Below, in pieces: positions 13,436-27,100 of a stretch of 64,000 nucleotides of DNA; the first letter of the stretch is position 1, and the number at the start of each line of letters is the position of its first letter. The DNA is from Manihot esculenta (Eukaryota > Streptophyta > Magnoliopsida > Malpighiales > Euphorbiaceae): contig NC_035167.2 of NCBI RefSeq assembly GCF_001659605.2, forward strand, positions 2,232,001 through 2,296,000, in the 5' to 3' direction. The position numbers were made by a program, and so were the translations under genes. Below the pieces are notes generated by a model that worked only from the letters and a program-made list of their open reading frames with translations, had not been told where the DNA came from and did no database searches.

Positions 13436-13747
13436 AAAATATAATATATTTTATAATTAATTTAAAATAATAAAATTTTACTGAATAAATGCGAAGAAAT
13501 TTCTTGTGTTTCTTGCTAATAATAATTTTTTTATTTATAAAAAGTCTTTAAAACTTGAAAATTTTATTAATATCAATTATAAAACTTTTTATACACAATT
13601 TTATTAACATTTTTTCATTTTATGTTATATTTAAATAGAAGAAACTAAGTTTTTTTTCAGAAAATAATTTGTATTTAAAAAATATTTTTTATAGAAAATA
13701 TTTATTTTTTATTTATGATTAAAATCTTCCCATCTTTTAGACAGAAA

Positions 13748-14170
<423 letters not shown>

Positions 14171-14296
14171 GCGAATGAGAAAATTCGGAGGAACTCAACT
14201 GAGATAAGTTGTAGCTTTTGCAATTTCAGGCAGAACATGCCAAGAAGGCACTTTAGGCCAGGAAAAAAAATAACTATAGTTAATATGAAAACTCAC

Positions 14297-17200
14297 TCAA
14301 GTCCTAAACAATTCTGAGCTTGCATCATCATCTTCTTCAATGATAGGAGGATGCGATGTGCTGTCATTTAAGTACTCTTCAATCCGTGAGGAAAGTCCGA
14401 TATGGTGAGGGTTTGAATTCTCAGCATCTTCTGCGTGTTCTGGAGGTGCTACAGTTATCTCATTCAATGAACCTAAGGAAGATGACCGAGATATAGTGCC
14501 TGATGCAACTGTAATTTCATCTCCTTCAAGTGTTGTATCAAGTGAACATACTGATCTTGTAGCGACTGAATGCACAGATTCACGTTTAGACCTCTCCTTC
14601 ACTCTCTTACACCAGCTGTGAAGAGAGTCTCTCACACTCTCAGCAACTAAGGCTTTCTTAAACCGCGATCCCATCTGGAGTCACCGAGAGACAGAAAACT
14701 GATATATATTAGCTTATCATTTAACAGAAGTAATGCTTCATGCTTCATGCTTCATCTATTTATGCATATCCCCAGAGTCTATGATGATCCTAGTGGCTGG
14801 GCTCGGACTTGGTCTGGCCATGCAAAATGCAGGTAATGTAACAAAATAAGCTGGAAGCATTGTCCGCTTCGCATGAATTGTCGAAGAAAACAAGATGGAT
14901 GCTCATGCTAGAACAATATTAGGTAAGCAATGACAATGTTAACTTTATCAGTAAAAATGTCAGCAAACCTGAGTAACGATTACGTTCAGAGGCACTGTGC
15001 TATAGCTACACCAGAACTGAACAAGAACCCTGCATTCAACAATTTAATCAAACTACTACACACCAAAGAAGTGTAGGAGTTTCTGCCAGACAAAACATAA
15101 CATACCCAGAAGCGAGCCGAATAACTACCATCACATGGTTTTTCATGAAGCATGATCTTTCCTTAAATCCCCACTAACACAAGGAAAATATAATTCAATA
15201 CAATTGCATTTATCATAAATGAAATAAAAAATAATAAAACAAATAAAATACCCACGCACGGACAGATGGAGGACTTATTCTTACCAAGGACCAGATGAAT
15301 GTTGCCATCTCAAAGGCATTCTGCAGAAAAAGCAAAATATTAACAACTGCATATAAAAAATGTAGATAAATTCTGTATTGATATACAAGATATGCCTAAG
15401 ATCCTCACCTGAAATATAATAAACTGTATCAGCCTTAAAAGTATCTCAGGTTTTCCAAACCAAAACAGATCATCCCGTGGCTTCAATTGAGTTCCAACAG
15501 ATGGACCGGTTTGTTCGACAATTTCAAGTGCTAATGTGGAAACAACATGCTGAAGTTTTGTCCCAACCAACATGACAAGCTTTGACATGTAAAATAATCA
15601 TGCTATAAATGAATAGCCATCTTGTTATGTTAGTAAAAATGACCAAAAGAGCTAATGTACTTACAATGGCAGGGATGAAAGATAGCCAAAAGTAGATATT
15701 TAAGCCTGCAACATTAGACAACTTCACCATCCATAGAACTATAACTTGAGAATGCAAATAGCGTTTCTTTTTCACATTCTGAAAATGGCAGCTTACCGTG
15801 AATATTTATGAAGATGCACACTATAGCATAAACCCAAAGCGGCCAGCTACAAAATTGAAAAATGATTCAGTTCACCTCATTTTCTATTTGTTTTGTCAAC
15901 TTGTGAAATTAATTTATTACTAATATAGCTTACATAAATTAAGATCAAGTAGGTTATGTTGGCAATCATATGATTATTGAGTTTCAGACAATTCCTAGAC
16001 TATTAAACGATCAGATTTCCATGCGAAACCATTACAGGAACGGATAATATTCACCAGAACCAATATGTTATGTTAGAAAAAGCTTGGTTTTGATGTGAAT
16101 CAAAAAAGGCTTTCATGTTAAGTTTTTCTTCTTGACTCTTGCTAGATCTCAGGCAATAAAATATTAAATATATATATCTAAAACTCGGCATGTGAAAAGA
16201 ATAGAAATGGAGGAGTATCTGAGCTCCCAATTACATTAGGACAGGCTTGTCAGCTGAATATGTAGATCTAAGAACCGAAGACATTCTGACATCAAGAAAA
16301 TGAAAGAAAAATATTTCAAATAGGTTGAATGCATACCTAATCCCCAAAATGCCATGAAATTCATCTTCCATACTCCGAACCATGTATTTATGGAAATCAT
16401 ATGAAAGTGGTAATTTATGCTTCTGAAAAGTGAAAAGCATGACAAAATGCAAACATAAGTTCAGTACAAGGAAGGGTGAAATAAAGCAATCAGAATAGAT
16501 AAACAGAGTTCTTGAATAAACTAGCCATGTGAATTTGCAACACTACAAGAGCACAAGTTAGACTCAGTTTTAGCAAGCCTGAGATATTAATATTAAAAGA
16601 ATTTCATCTGCACAATATCCAAACTACAGCTTCTGAATTAACAATTCAAACCCTGACTTTATAAATTTTAGTTTCTTACTTTGGTTTTATCCATTGCCAT
16701 TTGGATATTGCATATAAATGTAAAAACAAATGTTGACAATAACCTACTTTGTGGGGTATGAAAGGAAGCAGTAATGTTGTAATTCAATGCATGCAGAAAT
16801 AGAATATTCTTTCAAGAAGCATGTGTTCTAGTGGATAAGGCTGAAGTGAGCTTTTGAACTAGAACACACATGGTTAAAAAAGAGAGTTTTCATTTTTTAC
16901 AGCCTGGGAAAAGTTGCCCAAAAGAAAGAACACAACAAAATAGTGTAATAAGTTTGATACCCACTGTGATGAAACCCAATCGCAGTGCCAAGTAGTCTGA
17001 TTTCTTTATAGAACTCTTAAATTGTCTCAGAAAGCAAAGCTGCAGAAATGAACCACTTTCATAGTCAAAATACTGATCAATTCCCTTAAGCAAACATTTA
17101 AAGAGTAATAAGCTAATAATAATTATAAATCCATTAGTAGATTGTTTCACCATGAGAATTATCAGCATCATCAGTCCTGTTAGGCTGTTACTAAGATGTT

Positions 17201-20200
17201 AGTACAGTATAACTTGAAAAGTTGGATTTTATGTAGGAAGTTGACAGCATTGTTGTCTACCTTTACATGGCTAGTGGAGCGATATGGAAATCAATTAGAC
17301 AAAGAGGTTGTAGTTTCTAATAGAGTATTATATTTACAGGCAAGATAACTGCTGATTTCAGTTTTCATGCCGAACCCCTGTCTTTTTGTGGTGCAGAACA
17401 ATGTGTCGTCTTAGTTGCTAAGCCACAAGTTAGAAGGTTTCGTACGCTAAAAAGCATCAACAATCATATATTATTTCTGTGAAAAGGAAGAAAGAAAGAA
17501 ACTCACCATCCAAATGAGAATCCGACTTCTGCTCCACGGATGAGATGCATGGTGGAAAACAAAGGTTGATTGTCGCCTCATCACCTTCTTTTTCTTGGCT
17601 ATAAAAAATATCAAAAGTAGGAAAGGTTACATACCGAAAGATTTACAATGTAAAGACACTACATGGAAAAGCAATAAAAAAGTTAACAAAATATATATAT
17701 ATATTTTTTTTAATTTAAAAAGTTATCTTTAAATAATCTAAAGTTCAAAATAAGATGCCTGGTTGTATTGGTCTTTTTTTCACTTGCGTCATTTAGCAAT
17801 TTCTGATCTCTACAATTTAGCAGTTTAATCTTTAAACTTGATGCCATTGCTGATGACTACTAAGTTGGGAAGACCTCACTATAAAAGCACAAAAATAGTC
17901 TCTAAAATGTGTTTGGAATTCAGTCTGCTACACGTCCAAGATCACACATACACGCCCTCTTGGTAATAGACAGATTTCTCATGCTAGCTTATAGTTGATG
18001 CCTTGAACAATCAGATAACTACATCACACTAGCTTAATATACTGATATTTACATTATTTTCTCTTTGTTAATGGTATCTGGAAAATCCTTTTTATCTCCT
18101 TAGGCTTAGTCAGTTCATTTATATTCATCTTTCTAAAATATAGTCCAAATATTTTGCTAAAATTAACACAGATTGCTACGAGCACGCATGCAAGGTCAGC
18201 TGGTTGAGAGTCTGTGAGGCTATTTTGCTAACACCATATGTGCATTCATAACATCCATATTGATAACATTGTGATGTCAAATCCCCTAACAGTATTTATA
18301 AGAATCTTGGATTTTCTGGGATAAAATTTTGTTTCCTTTCATCCGACTATGCAATATGATCGAACACAATTTTCAAATGGCCTCAAAGCCTAAATCTGCA
18401 AAGCCAATGTCTCTGTGGATTAATACTTGAGGAAAATCTATCAATTGGTTGTTCATCAGGTAATCATTAACCACAAATCTCTAGTAGCTGAAGGATGTTG
18501 CTAAATAAGCCATAGTCAACATATCAGTTTATTTTTCATTGCTTCATTTGTATACCTTGATGCAAACTTCCATCAGCCACTAAACTGGCTTGGTTTTCCC
18601 ATTTCCTCCAACTGTAAATCTACAAAGACAGAGAATGGAAGAGGAATAAATCTATGTAGAAGCATCACAAATTGCATATAGATAAATTTACAACAGCATA
18701 GCTTTTTAGATAAATATAACAAATGATATCGAACAAGAAATCATGGGCTCGACTTTATTTAGGAGCCCCAATTTGGTGAAAAAGATATGAAGAGGTACCT
18801 TGCTCATTGCCAGGCCAACAGCCAAACAGCTGTAAAGAACATGAGTAATGCCAAGAACAAACAGAAACCGGTGGAGCTGCTCAAGACCCTCCAATGAAAC
18901 AAAGGGTTCGTGACCCTGAAATCACCCAACTTAATTATTACATATAGTTCACCCACCATTGTATCTCATTTGCTCCATTTGTTATCAAGAATTTTGTAAG
19001 AATTCAATTCAAATGGTTTCTTTTCTAACAATTCTATGGTTTGGAATGAAAGAATTAGATTACTTTTAACTTGAAAAAAAATCATCTTAAAAAGAAAGTG
19101 AAAGTTTGCATATTTTATAAGAATTCATTTGAATTCTTTTCATGCAGAACAAATGTATAAAGTCCTAACAGAGAAAGAAGCAAAATTTACCTCACCACAT
19201 TGATGAGACGTTCGAGTTGTTATCCCTTTTGGAGGAATATCAGTCTTGTTGAGAAAAAATGATGAACTTTCAAGTAAGACATGTTCAGTGAGATCATAAT
19301 CCTCCTTTGAACAAAGATAGAATTTACTATTGAAAAGAGATGAATTTACACAAATCTCAGATAGCCATCTTCCACATTGCGCCAAGAACAAAGATATAAG
19401 CCCAAGCAGCATCAGCTCTAACAAGAATAAAAAGGCAGCAAAAATTTATGGAGATTAAAATCCAAACCATAAACTTATCAAAGGGGATATGCAAAACAAT
19501 GTAATAAAAACTGATCAAATTAAGATCTAAACCCATATAAAAAAAATTGAAAACTTGAGCCTAGAATTATTTCAATCCTTGATCAATAGGCATGATATGA
19601 TTGTTTCCATTGATGAATCAAAATGCTCACCTTCCTTAATTTTCTCCAGAGACGCAAACAGAGCCTTCCTCCTTGTCTTGTTCAACCACTGTAGAGAGAA
19701 TCGGAGAAAAATGATTATTTTCTCTTCTTTTTATGAGCAAAATGAAAAGTCTAGCTATTTGCTAATTGCTATGTATCAATAAAGGAGTATGACAAAATTT
19801 CTATATCCAGGCTTTGTTTCATTCATCGAACCCACATTTTCCTGGCAACCAAACAGGACATTGTAAAGAAATTTGCTCCGTTCTTCAACATTTGAATCTT
19901 ATATGTTTTCAGGTAATCCCCAATGAATTAACAGTTATTCCAGTGCATTGCATTTTCCGGCAGTTTCTCAGGAAAAAAAGCAAAGCAAAATCATTCTTAC
20001 AAAACTGCTATGCTCTCTAACTTCCTGAAACTTATTCAAGGAAAGCAAATCACCACCTCCCTCAGTCTTCCTTGCAAGAAAAACCAAGAAACAAACAATC
20101 ATTCTCTACCTTTCCAAATCTGTAGATGGAGCGTTCAACAATGAAGCACACGAAAACCAAGACAGTAACCAGCGTAGCTACAGCGTAAGTAGGAGTCTCA

Positions 20201-20241
20201 GCCAGAGACCTCCCTGGTCTCATCAACACTTGTTCTGCCAT
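14297..20241 (-). CDS. MLO-family seven-transmembrane protein, clade I (MLO4/MLO11-like), 15 exons, 551 aa
   Basis: Exons on the minus strand: 20241-20110, 19688-19631, 19417-19191, 18915-18799, 18619-18556, 17598-17507, 17039-16965, 16422-16337, 15846-15797, 15705-15665, 15579-15409, 15320-15285, 15173-15106, 15029-14969, 14674-14297. All junctions are GT-AG and the sum is 1656 nt, in frame throughout. The N-terminus [20 protein letters not shown] precedes the first membrane segment. Conserved extracellular cysteines appear in [12 protein letters not shown] and SHQCGE. Exon 8 has the [17 protein letters not shown] loop and exon 11 has [25 protein letters not shown]. The C-terminal tail holds the calmodulin-binding stretch at about residues 430-455 ([20 protein letters not shown]). 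MLO proteins are plasma-membrane calcium-linked channels. By memory the sequence is closest to Arabidopsis MLO4/11/14, linked to root tropic growth and not to the mildew-susceptibility clade V. The clade is inferred. It is convergent with the ferredoxin array. Confidence 0.93.
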
Positions 20242-20819
20242 TTCTCAAATCATACAAAACCAACAACACAACAACAAAGAAAAAAAAGCTCCCACTTTAA
20301 CTTCTTCACCACTACTTTCCTGGGAAAACTGAGTACTTTCTCCAGAAACCTTCAACCAGCTGAAAGTTTCCAACTTTAAACTTCCCCACTACTTTCTGAG
20401 AAACAGAAGAGTATTTTTCCCATGAAAAGTGAAAGTGGGTGACAGTGAGGGAAAGTGTAGGATCCAGGACATGAGGAAGGAAAGTGAATCCAATAGATCA
20501 ATAATGCTTTTGAAAACTGAACATTAAATTATTATTATTACTTTTTGTCATTAGTGAGAGTTGAATTGCAAAGAGAACATGCAAGGTCTACGGATGTGTT
20601 TGGAGATATTAGTTGTTTATAGGATCTTTGCTTTGGATTTAGCAAGCCAGCCCACTTTTACTTGCATGGGAATCGCTGCTGCACTTCACTTTCTCTCTCT
20701 TTCATACGCATACAGGCTACAGTTTTCACCGAATGCAACCTGCTCACATGGAGGCTGCATCACTTTCTCTCTTTGGAGAAATTTACTACTTAGTGCTTAG
20801 GAAAACTAGCTAACAGATA

Positions 20820-22253
20820 GTTTATTATTTAAAAATTTATTAATTAATCTTTTAATTTTTTAAAAATATCTATTGATCAATTATTTTATGTTGATGATAT
20901 TTTAAATATTTTAATATATTTTTTAAAATTAAATTAATAATTTTATTTATTTTATAAGAATTAAATAATAATTTTATTTATTTTTTTATTGCCTTTTGTA
21001 TGAGGAAAAGATTTAGGTGAATGGACCTCCAATTAGCATGTGAGCTCCATTGAAAGCAAACCAATTACTTTTAACAAATTTTTGAAGATTGAAAACAGGA
21101 ATTAGCACTATTTTATTCAAATTAAAAAAATGGATAAAATTAAATTAATTTAAAATTTTAATTTTGATGAAATTTTAACATTCCGTTACGAGGTTGGTCC
21201 CATAATGACAGTTCGTGATCTGAAAATTTCTAAATCTTTCGAACGAACCAGGTATAACCCGCTCATCCTTGGGACCGAATTCTATTTAAATCTCTCAATC
21301 AGGCCGGCTCAGCCCTTCCGGCCCTAAGACCAGACCTCCCTTGGGTTTCAGTCCTATTCTTATCTTTCGGTCCAGCTCGGAGGAGTAAAGGTAGTCAGCT
21401 CATTCTCCTAGTGAGTTCATCCGAATGCTATTGTAAAATTCTATTTTATGGATCTCAAATTATTAAATTTAATTTTTTTATTTTTTTGGATGATTTTTAA
21501 TTTTAAAAATTTTGATTATTTCAATTCGGTTCAATTTTGATCAGAAAAAAATTAAAAAAATTGAATCGAATCGACTAGTGATAATAGTATATTACTTTTA
21601 TAGAGATTATATTATATTAAAATTAAAATATTTTAATTAAATTTTAAAATAATAAAAATAAAGAGTAAAAAATAAAAACTTTATTAAAAATTCAAATTAA
21701 ATTAAATTGAACTAAATTAAACTGATTCGATTTAATTTTTAATTAACATCAATTTGATTTGATTTTTATAAATACTAAAATTTCCGTTTTCAATTGGAAT
21801 CCGAAAAAATAATAAAAGTGAAGCATTATTTAAAGCTTTCTGATACCACCCATGTGTATTATTGAAATGCTAATTAATCATATTTGTTGGAAAGATATTT
21901 AATTATTTAAGAACAATATTTGTCAATAATTGTTTTAAAAAATTAATTACATTATTTTAAATTAAATAAATAAAATATATCTAAAATTTGATATTTTAAA
22001 TATATTTTTTAATTATAAATACAAATATTTTTTTAATTTTTAAATATTTTTATTATTTTCATATAAAATACATTTCTTATATTTTCCTTCTATAATTTTT
22101 TTAAAAAATAAAATAAAATTTTCTTATTAGCTAAAATGAAAAATAAAAATTATTTTTTTCATAAATAAATAGGCTGCAAACTTCTTTTATTTAGGTCTTC
22201 TGCAATTGAAGAGAACCAATGAATATATAGAAAATTGTTAACGTTAACATCAA
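20820..22253. other. Intergenic DNA with an unplaced transposon-like fragment (about 21165-21430)
   Basis: Mostly AT-rich. The piece 21165-21430 is much richer in G+C (cggctcagcccttccggccc and similar), with no reading frame. Its composition resembles the Gypsy LTR sequences near 47.7 kb more than local DNA, but I could not align it to them. A MITE family 2 relic follows and is listed separately. Confidence 0.45.
21440..21795. mobile_element. MITE family 2, copy 4, truncated
   Basis: It contains the family blocks in order: tcaattcggttcaattttgatc, gataatagtatattactttt, aaattaaaatattttaatta, and a right part with cgatttaatttttaattaac followed by tttttataaatactaaaatt. Both terminal repeats are eroded, so the edges are approximate. 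Confidence 0.5.
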
Positions 22254-22327
22254 GACCGCATAGCGCAGTGGATTAGCGCGTCTGACTTCGGATCAGAAGG
22301 TCGTGGGTTCGACTCCCACTGTGGTCG
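22254..22327 (+). tRNA. tRNA-Arg, anticodon TCG (UCG)
   Basis: Full cloverleaf: acceptor stem GACCGCA/TGTGGTC (one G-U pair), D arm GCGC/GCGC, anticodon stem TCTGA/TCAGA with loop CTTCGGA, and T arm GTGGG/CCCAC with TTCGACT. The anticodon TCG is at 22288-22290, reading CGA codons. Internal promoters are visible as A box TAGCGCAGTGG and B box GGTTCGACTCC. There is no intron. The length is 74 nt including discriminator G. A caa just upstream (22251-22253) matches the initiation motif common before plant tRNA genes. Confidence 0.97.
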
Positions 22328-22338
22328 TTTTTTTTTTT
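22328..22338 (+). terminator. RNA polymerase III terminator (T11)
   Basis: A run of eleven T residues starts immediately after the tRNA-Arg discriminator base, which suits Pol III termination and a very short trailer. Confidence 0.85.
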
Positions 22339-22339
22339 A

Positions 22340-23880
22340 TCCGCATTGTCGTTTTGCTTTTATGGAGAAGCCGTTTGGCTGTTTCAAGCACAAATCCAAG
22401 GCTTTAGTATTCCCTAAAATGCTGCCGTTTAAATAAATACGCAAAGGTATTTTCAGTTCACGGAAGTCTTGCCCGTTCTTAACTGTTCAATCCTCTTTTA
22501 GAGATTCATTTTGGATGATAATTCATTTTAAATTACTATATTTCTTTTTATTTAATTTTAAATTATTTATAAATTAAAAATACTTTATAAATATTAAGCG
22601 ATTATAAAGTAATTTTTATAAATTAATTCCAACAAAATGAGGATTTTATGTTACTTTAATTTAATGAAATATAAAAATGATAAAAATCTGATTATTAATA
22701 ATAATGATAAAATCTGATCATTAATGTACATTTAAATTTAAATTCAAATAAATTAATATTTAATTAATAATTTTTTTAATATAATATATTATCATAACAT
22801 ATTATAGCTAATTAAATATGACCTTAGACCTTTCAAGGCTACGTGATGCATTTTCCACCAGGCTAAGCCTTGGAGTGCATATGATATCTGGTTTTTGTAA
22901 TACTAAATTGCAAAAATATGAAAAATATTTGTTTGTGTATTTAATGCTTAAGTCACTAAAAGGATTTAAGAAATATTTTTTTATTAATTATTATAATTTT
23001 ATTCATTTTTAAATAAAATTATTTAATAATATATAAATTAATTATTATAATTTTATTTAATTTTCAAATAATCTTTTAAGATATTTTTTAATTTTTAATA
23101 AAATTTAATGTATTTAAGATAAATATAATTAGAGAATTTAAAAAAAATATTTTTTAATATGTATAAAAAATTGAATGGATAAAAAGAATGAAACAGAGAG
23201 AAAGTATTTTATTTCGATAAAAAGTATTTTATTTAATTTTTTCCCCATATTTTCCTGGTTTAATTGTCTTATTATTATTATTTTTTAATTAATTTATTTT
23301 TTTAATATTGAGGGTTAATTAAATTAAATAGAAATTAAAATTTAATTTTATAGTATGATAAATTTAATTATTTAATTTTTATATATTTAAAATATATTAA
23401 ATAATCTTTTATTTTAAAAACTCAATTAATAAATCTCTCTCGTTAAAATTTAATATCGTTATTATTAATTTATATAATATTTATAATTTAATAATATGAG
23501 ATATTTTTAAATAAAATTTTAAAATTATAATATTATTTAAATCATATTTGTGGATATTAATAATTTAAATAGTTTTTAACTGTTTTATTAGTTTATAATT
23601 ATTTTATAATATTTAATTAAATGTGAAAAATATAAATTTTCATAATTTATTTTTTAATCTTTAAATTTTAATATTTTAATAAAATTATTATTTTCATAAT
23701 TATTCATTATAATTTTAATAAAATTAAATTTTAAAAATTAAAATATTGAGTTTTAATAATAAAGAAATGAATCTGGTCTATCTTTAAAATATAAAAATTA
23801 ATTTATCAGTTTCGGCATACATCAGGAGGACTATATAGTAATTTTATTAAATTAATTATTATAATATGAGGAAGAGGGAA
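22340..23880. other. AT-rich intergenic DNA, no gene seen
   Basis: No exon-like or repeat-bounded structure was recognised. The + strand reading frame at 22818-23012 has AT-driven composition and no motif. The end of the stretch leads into the purine-rich 5' leader of the magnesium transporter gene. Confidence 0.55.
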
Positions 23881-23905
23881 GGAATCTCACAAAAAGAAGG
23901 CATTT

Positions 23906-24157
23906 ATGGCAGAGGAGCAAGCAGGAGGAGAGGAAGAAGAAGAAGAAGAAGCAGAAGAAGAAGTGGAAGACGCCCCATCAGTCCGCCACCAGTACCACCG
24001 CTTACGCCACCCTTCTCCATGGCTCCGTAATCCCACAACCCTAAACCACACACCAGAAATTCTATACAAACACCTTTATACAATTTCTGTAAAAATCAAA
24101 TTCGGAGAATGGGAAGGGGGTCCTCTATTTTCTCTAAGAGCTCCAGGCGTCGCCTGA
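23906..24157 (+). promoter_or_regulatory. Putative overlapping upstream ORF (83 codons) of the MRS2 gene
   Basis: An ATG at 23906 opens a frame that runs through the likely 5' leader and past the main ATG at 24109 in another frame, ending 49 nt inside the main coding sequence. Its start encodes MAEEQAGGEEEEEEEAEEE from a GAA/GAG microsatellite. The rest has no known domain. If the transcript begins upstream of 23906, this uORF would compete with the transporter start codon. Whether it is transcribed is unknown. Confidence 0.4.
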
Positions 24158-27100
24158 AGAAGAAGTCGGGGCCTCCGTCTCCACCTGTGCTGACCCCTCC
24201 TCCTCCTCCACCGTTGAGGGCAGTATCATCGCCGCAGCAATTGACTGATGGGAGTAATAATAATAATAATAATAACAATAATAGTTTAATTGCGGGGACC
24301 GGGGCGAAGACGAAGAAGAAGGCCGTAGGGGCGAGGCTGTGGATGAGGTTTGATAGGTTTGGGATTTCGGAGCTGATGGAATGTGACAAAAGCACAATCA
24401 TTAAGCGTGTGGCAATACCTGCTAGGGATTTGAGGATTCTTGGCCCTGTCTTTTCCCATTCGTCCAATATTCTTGGTAATTTGATCGTGTAGATTTCGTA
24501 TGATTTTTGCTTGGAGTTATCAATTATTATTTCTTATTCATGGGTGTTGCGAAATTGTGGTAAGAATAAAGAGTTATGGTTTGATATTAGGCCTGTGAAG
24601 GGACAATATTTTCTAAAACATTTTGCTAAACTGATCAAAGTAATCGTTAAAGAGCAAGCATACTGGCCTGTTAATGGAACATATACATTAATGAAATTGA
24701 ATGTTTGATTAGATTTCGCTTCCTAGATGATCTGTGGAAATTCTATTGAGTTTTGATATAGCTATTTCCTTTCTCCGTACATTTTCTAGTTTTAATAGTT
24801 TTATGTGGTCTAGAAGGTGATGGAATGGCTTATATTTTATAAATTTGCGAAATAAGCTGATTTCATACTCACTATGTGTCTGAACTAATAACTACAATTT
24901 ATTTCCTTGAATGATTTGATTAATCACTTTGCATCATCTGGAATTTAACTTGTACGTGGTTTTAAAATATATTCTGCCTAGAAAATCAAAGGGTGCATTT
25001 GGGTTACTAATATTATTTATTTGACTGCTACATTTTCAACATTATGAGGTATTATCTCATTTACCAAATTTTGTTCAGGTTTTTGAGAAATGACACGATT
25101 TGTGTAGAAAAAGAAACCCATAAAAAAAAAGAAAGAAAAAAAGACCAAACATGGCACACGATGTTCACTATTTACTAATACTAATTTCTTCTAATTTCAA
25201 GTATGCTTTTTATATTTAGACCTACTAATGCTAGTCAATTTGACCCTTCTCTTGGTTACTATCATCTTTGCTTGTGTCTTTCATGTCTGACAAAATGACT
25301 TTTGGCTTAATGAAGGAGCTAGTGATTAGGCCAAAAAACAATTTTTTATAAAAAGTATTAAACATGACTTCATATTTCCTATTGTATATATTCACACCTT
25401 CAGTATGCCAAGATCTTTTACTTGCTTTTTTTTCCATTAATCACAAATTCAATACATTCTGATGTCTGTTATCTTGAATCAAAATTTGCATTTTGCTTTT
25501 TGTTGTTCAATATTAGTTTATCTTTTGGCATTATATATATGTGGTCAGTGATAATGGTGAAAAAAATGGATTCAGATTTTATCTTTACTCTTTGCAGCCA
25601 GGGAGAAAGCCATGGTTGTTAATCTAGAGTTTATAAGGGCCATAGTTACAGCTGAAGAAGTCCTGATTCTGGATCCTCTATGCCAAGAGGTTCTTCCATT
25701 TGTGGATCAGCTCAGGCAACAAATTCCTCTTAAAAGGTCAGTTAATACCCAGGAAGCAGGTCACACTGATACCCAAGATAATGAAGTGCATTCAACAGAA
25801 GCCGCTGAAGGTTTGCAGTGTGAGCTTCCATTTGAGTTTCAGGTTCTAGAAATCGCTTTAGAAGTTGTCTGCACATATTTGGACTCCAATGTGGCAGACC
25901 TAGAGCGAGATGCTTATCCTGTTCTGGATGAACTAGCCAGGAATGTTAGCACCAAGAATCTTGAACACGTTCGAAGTTTGAAAAGCAATCTCACACGTCT
26001 TCTTGCACGTGTGCAAAAGGTGGTGTGGATTAATTTTTCTCCGTTCTTATACCTGCCTGGATTTACCTAGTTGTTCAGTATGTCACTATTTATGCTGCAA
26101 TCAAATGATGAAAATGAAACTTGATGTGCAAAAGAATGAAAATGTTTATGATGTCTGCCAGCCAACCCATCCATAAATATGAAGTGAAATAACCTATCAT
26201 CTACATCTTCCTCTGAAATGCACCCAAAATCTCTTGCTTTGTCTAACAGTCATTGACGTCATCCATGATTTTTGGATTTTTTCTAGTTTGGGCGTCTAAT
26301 TTATACATCTATTTAGCAGGAAGCTGCGGCTTGCATTTCTAGAAACAAACTGTGAAAAATACATAAAAGTTTATTGCTTATACTCTAACCTTCTATTGCC
26401 CATATTTGGTGTTTGTGGATTGATTCTGAAAATTGCCTGATCTAGCCTCTGAGTAAATATCTGTCTTAGTGAAAGCTTTGGTAGTTCCAATAGATAATTT
26501 TTTTTTCTCCATGTGTTGTATGTGGTTTGTGACCTGAGGATCTTGATCTTTGTCCAGACAGAATCTTCTTCTTTTGTTTCTTAGGGATTATCTGGGGATC
26601 ATGCATGCAGTTGGCATTATTGCTATCTTGATAAATAAATAGTCCAAGCATGCGTACATCTTTTCACTTAGTTTTTGGGCATCTCAATGAATTACTAGTC
26701 CTGATGCAGAGATATGTTGTCATGATATAAATTAAGAAAGCCTTCGGTAGCAACATGTTGCCTTCTTTCACATATGTCAATTTTTGTAATTTTTTTCTCA
26801 GGAACTTAGAACCAAGAATGCAGGTGCTTAGGAACGCCTTTGGTAGTCCTATCTTGGACATAATGTTGGAAAGTGCCTATTTGAACTTGGCTATTGGCAT
26901 GCAAGAACTGTTGATACATCTTAATAAGTTAATATTGCCATACATAACTAATTGAGCAATTACTTATTGCTACGTTTTGCTTTCTCCGCTGTATTTGTTT
27001 TAACATTTGAAAACTCATGCAAATGTCTTAAAACTTAACTAAGTCTGCTACACATTTTTTTTACCTTTTTGAAAAATCTTCAGGTTAGTACTTAAGTGGA

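Noticed and set aside
24096..24467. Minus-strand frames of 87-123 codons opposite MRS2 exon 1
   Set aside because: Antisense of a low-complexity GC-rich exon (poly-Pro, poly-Asn); no domain and no splice or promoter signals.
25231..25437. Short frames within MRS2 intron 1
   Set aside because: Intronic, without motifs and contradicted by the clean exon joins on either side.
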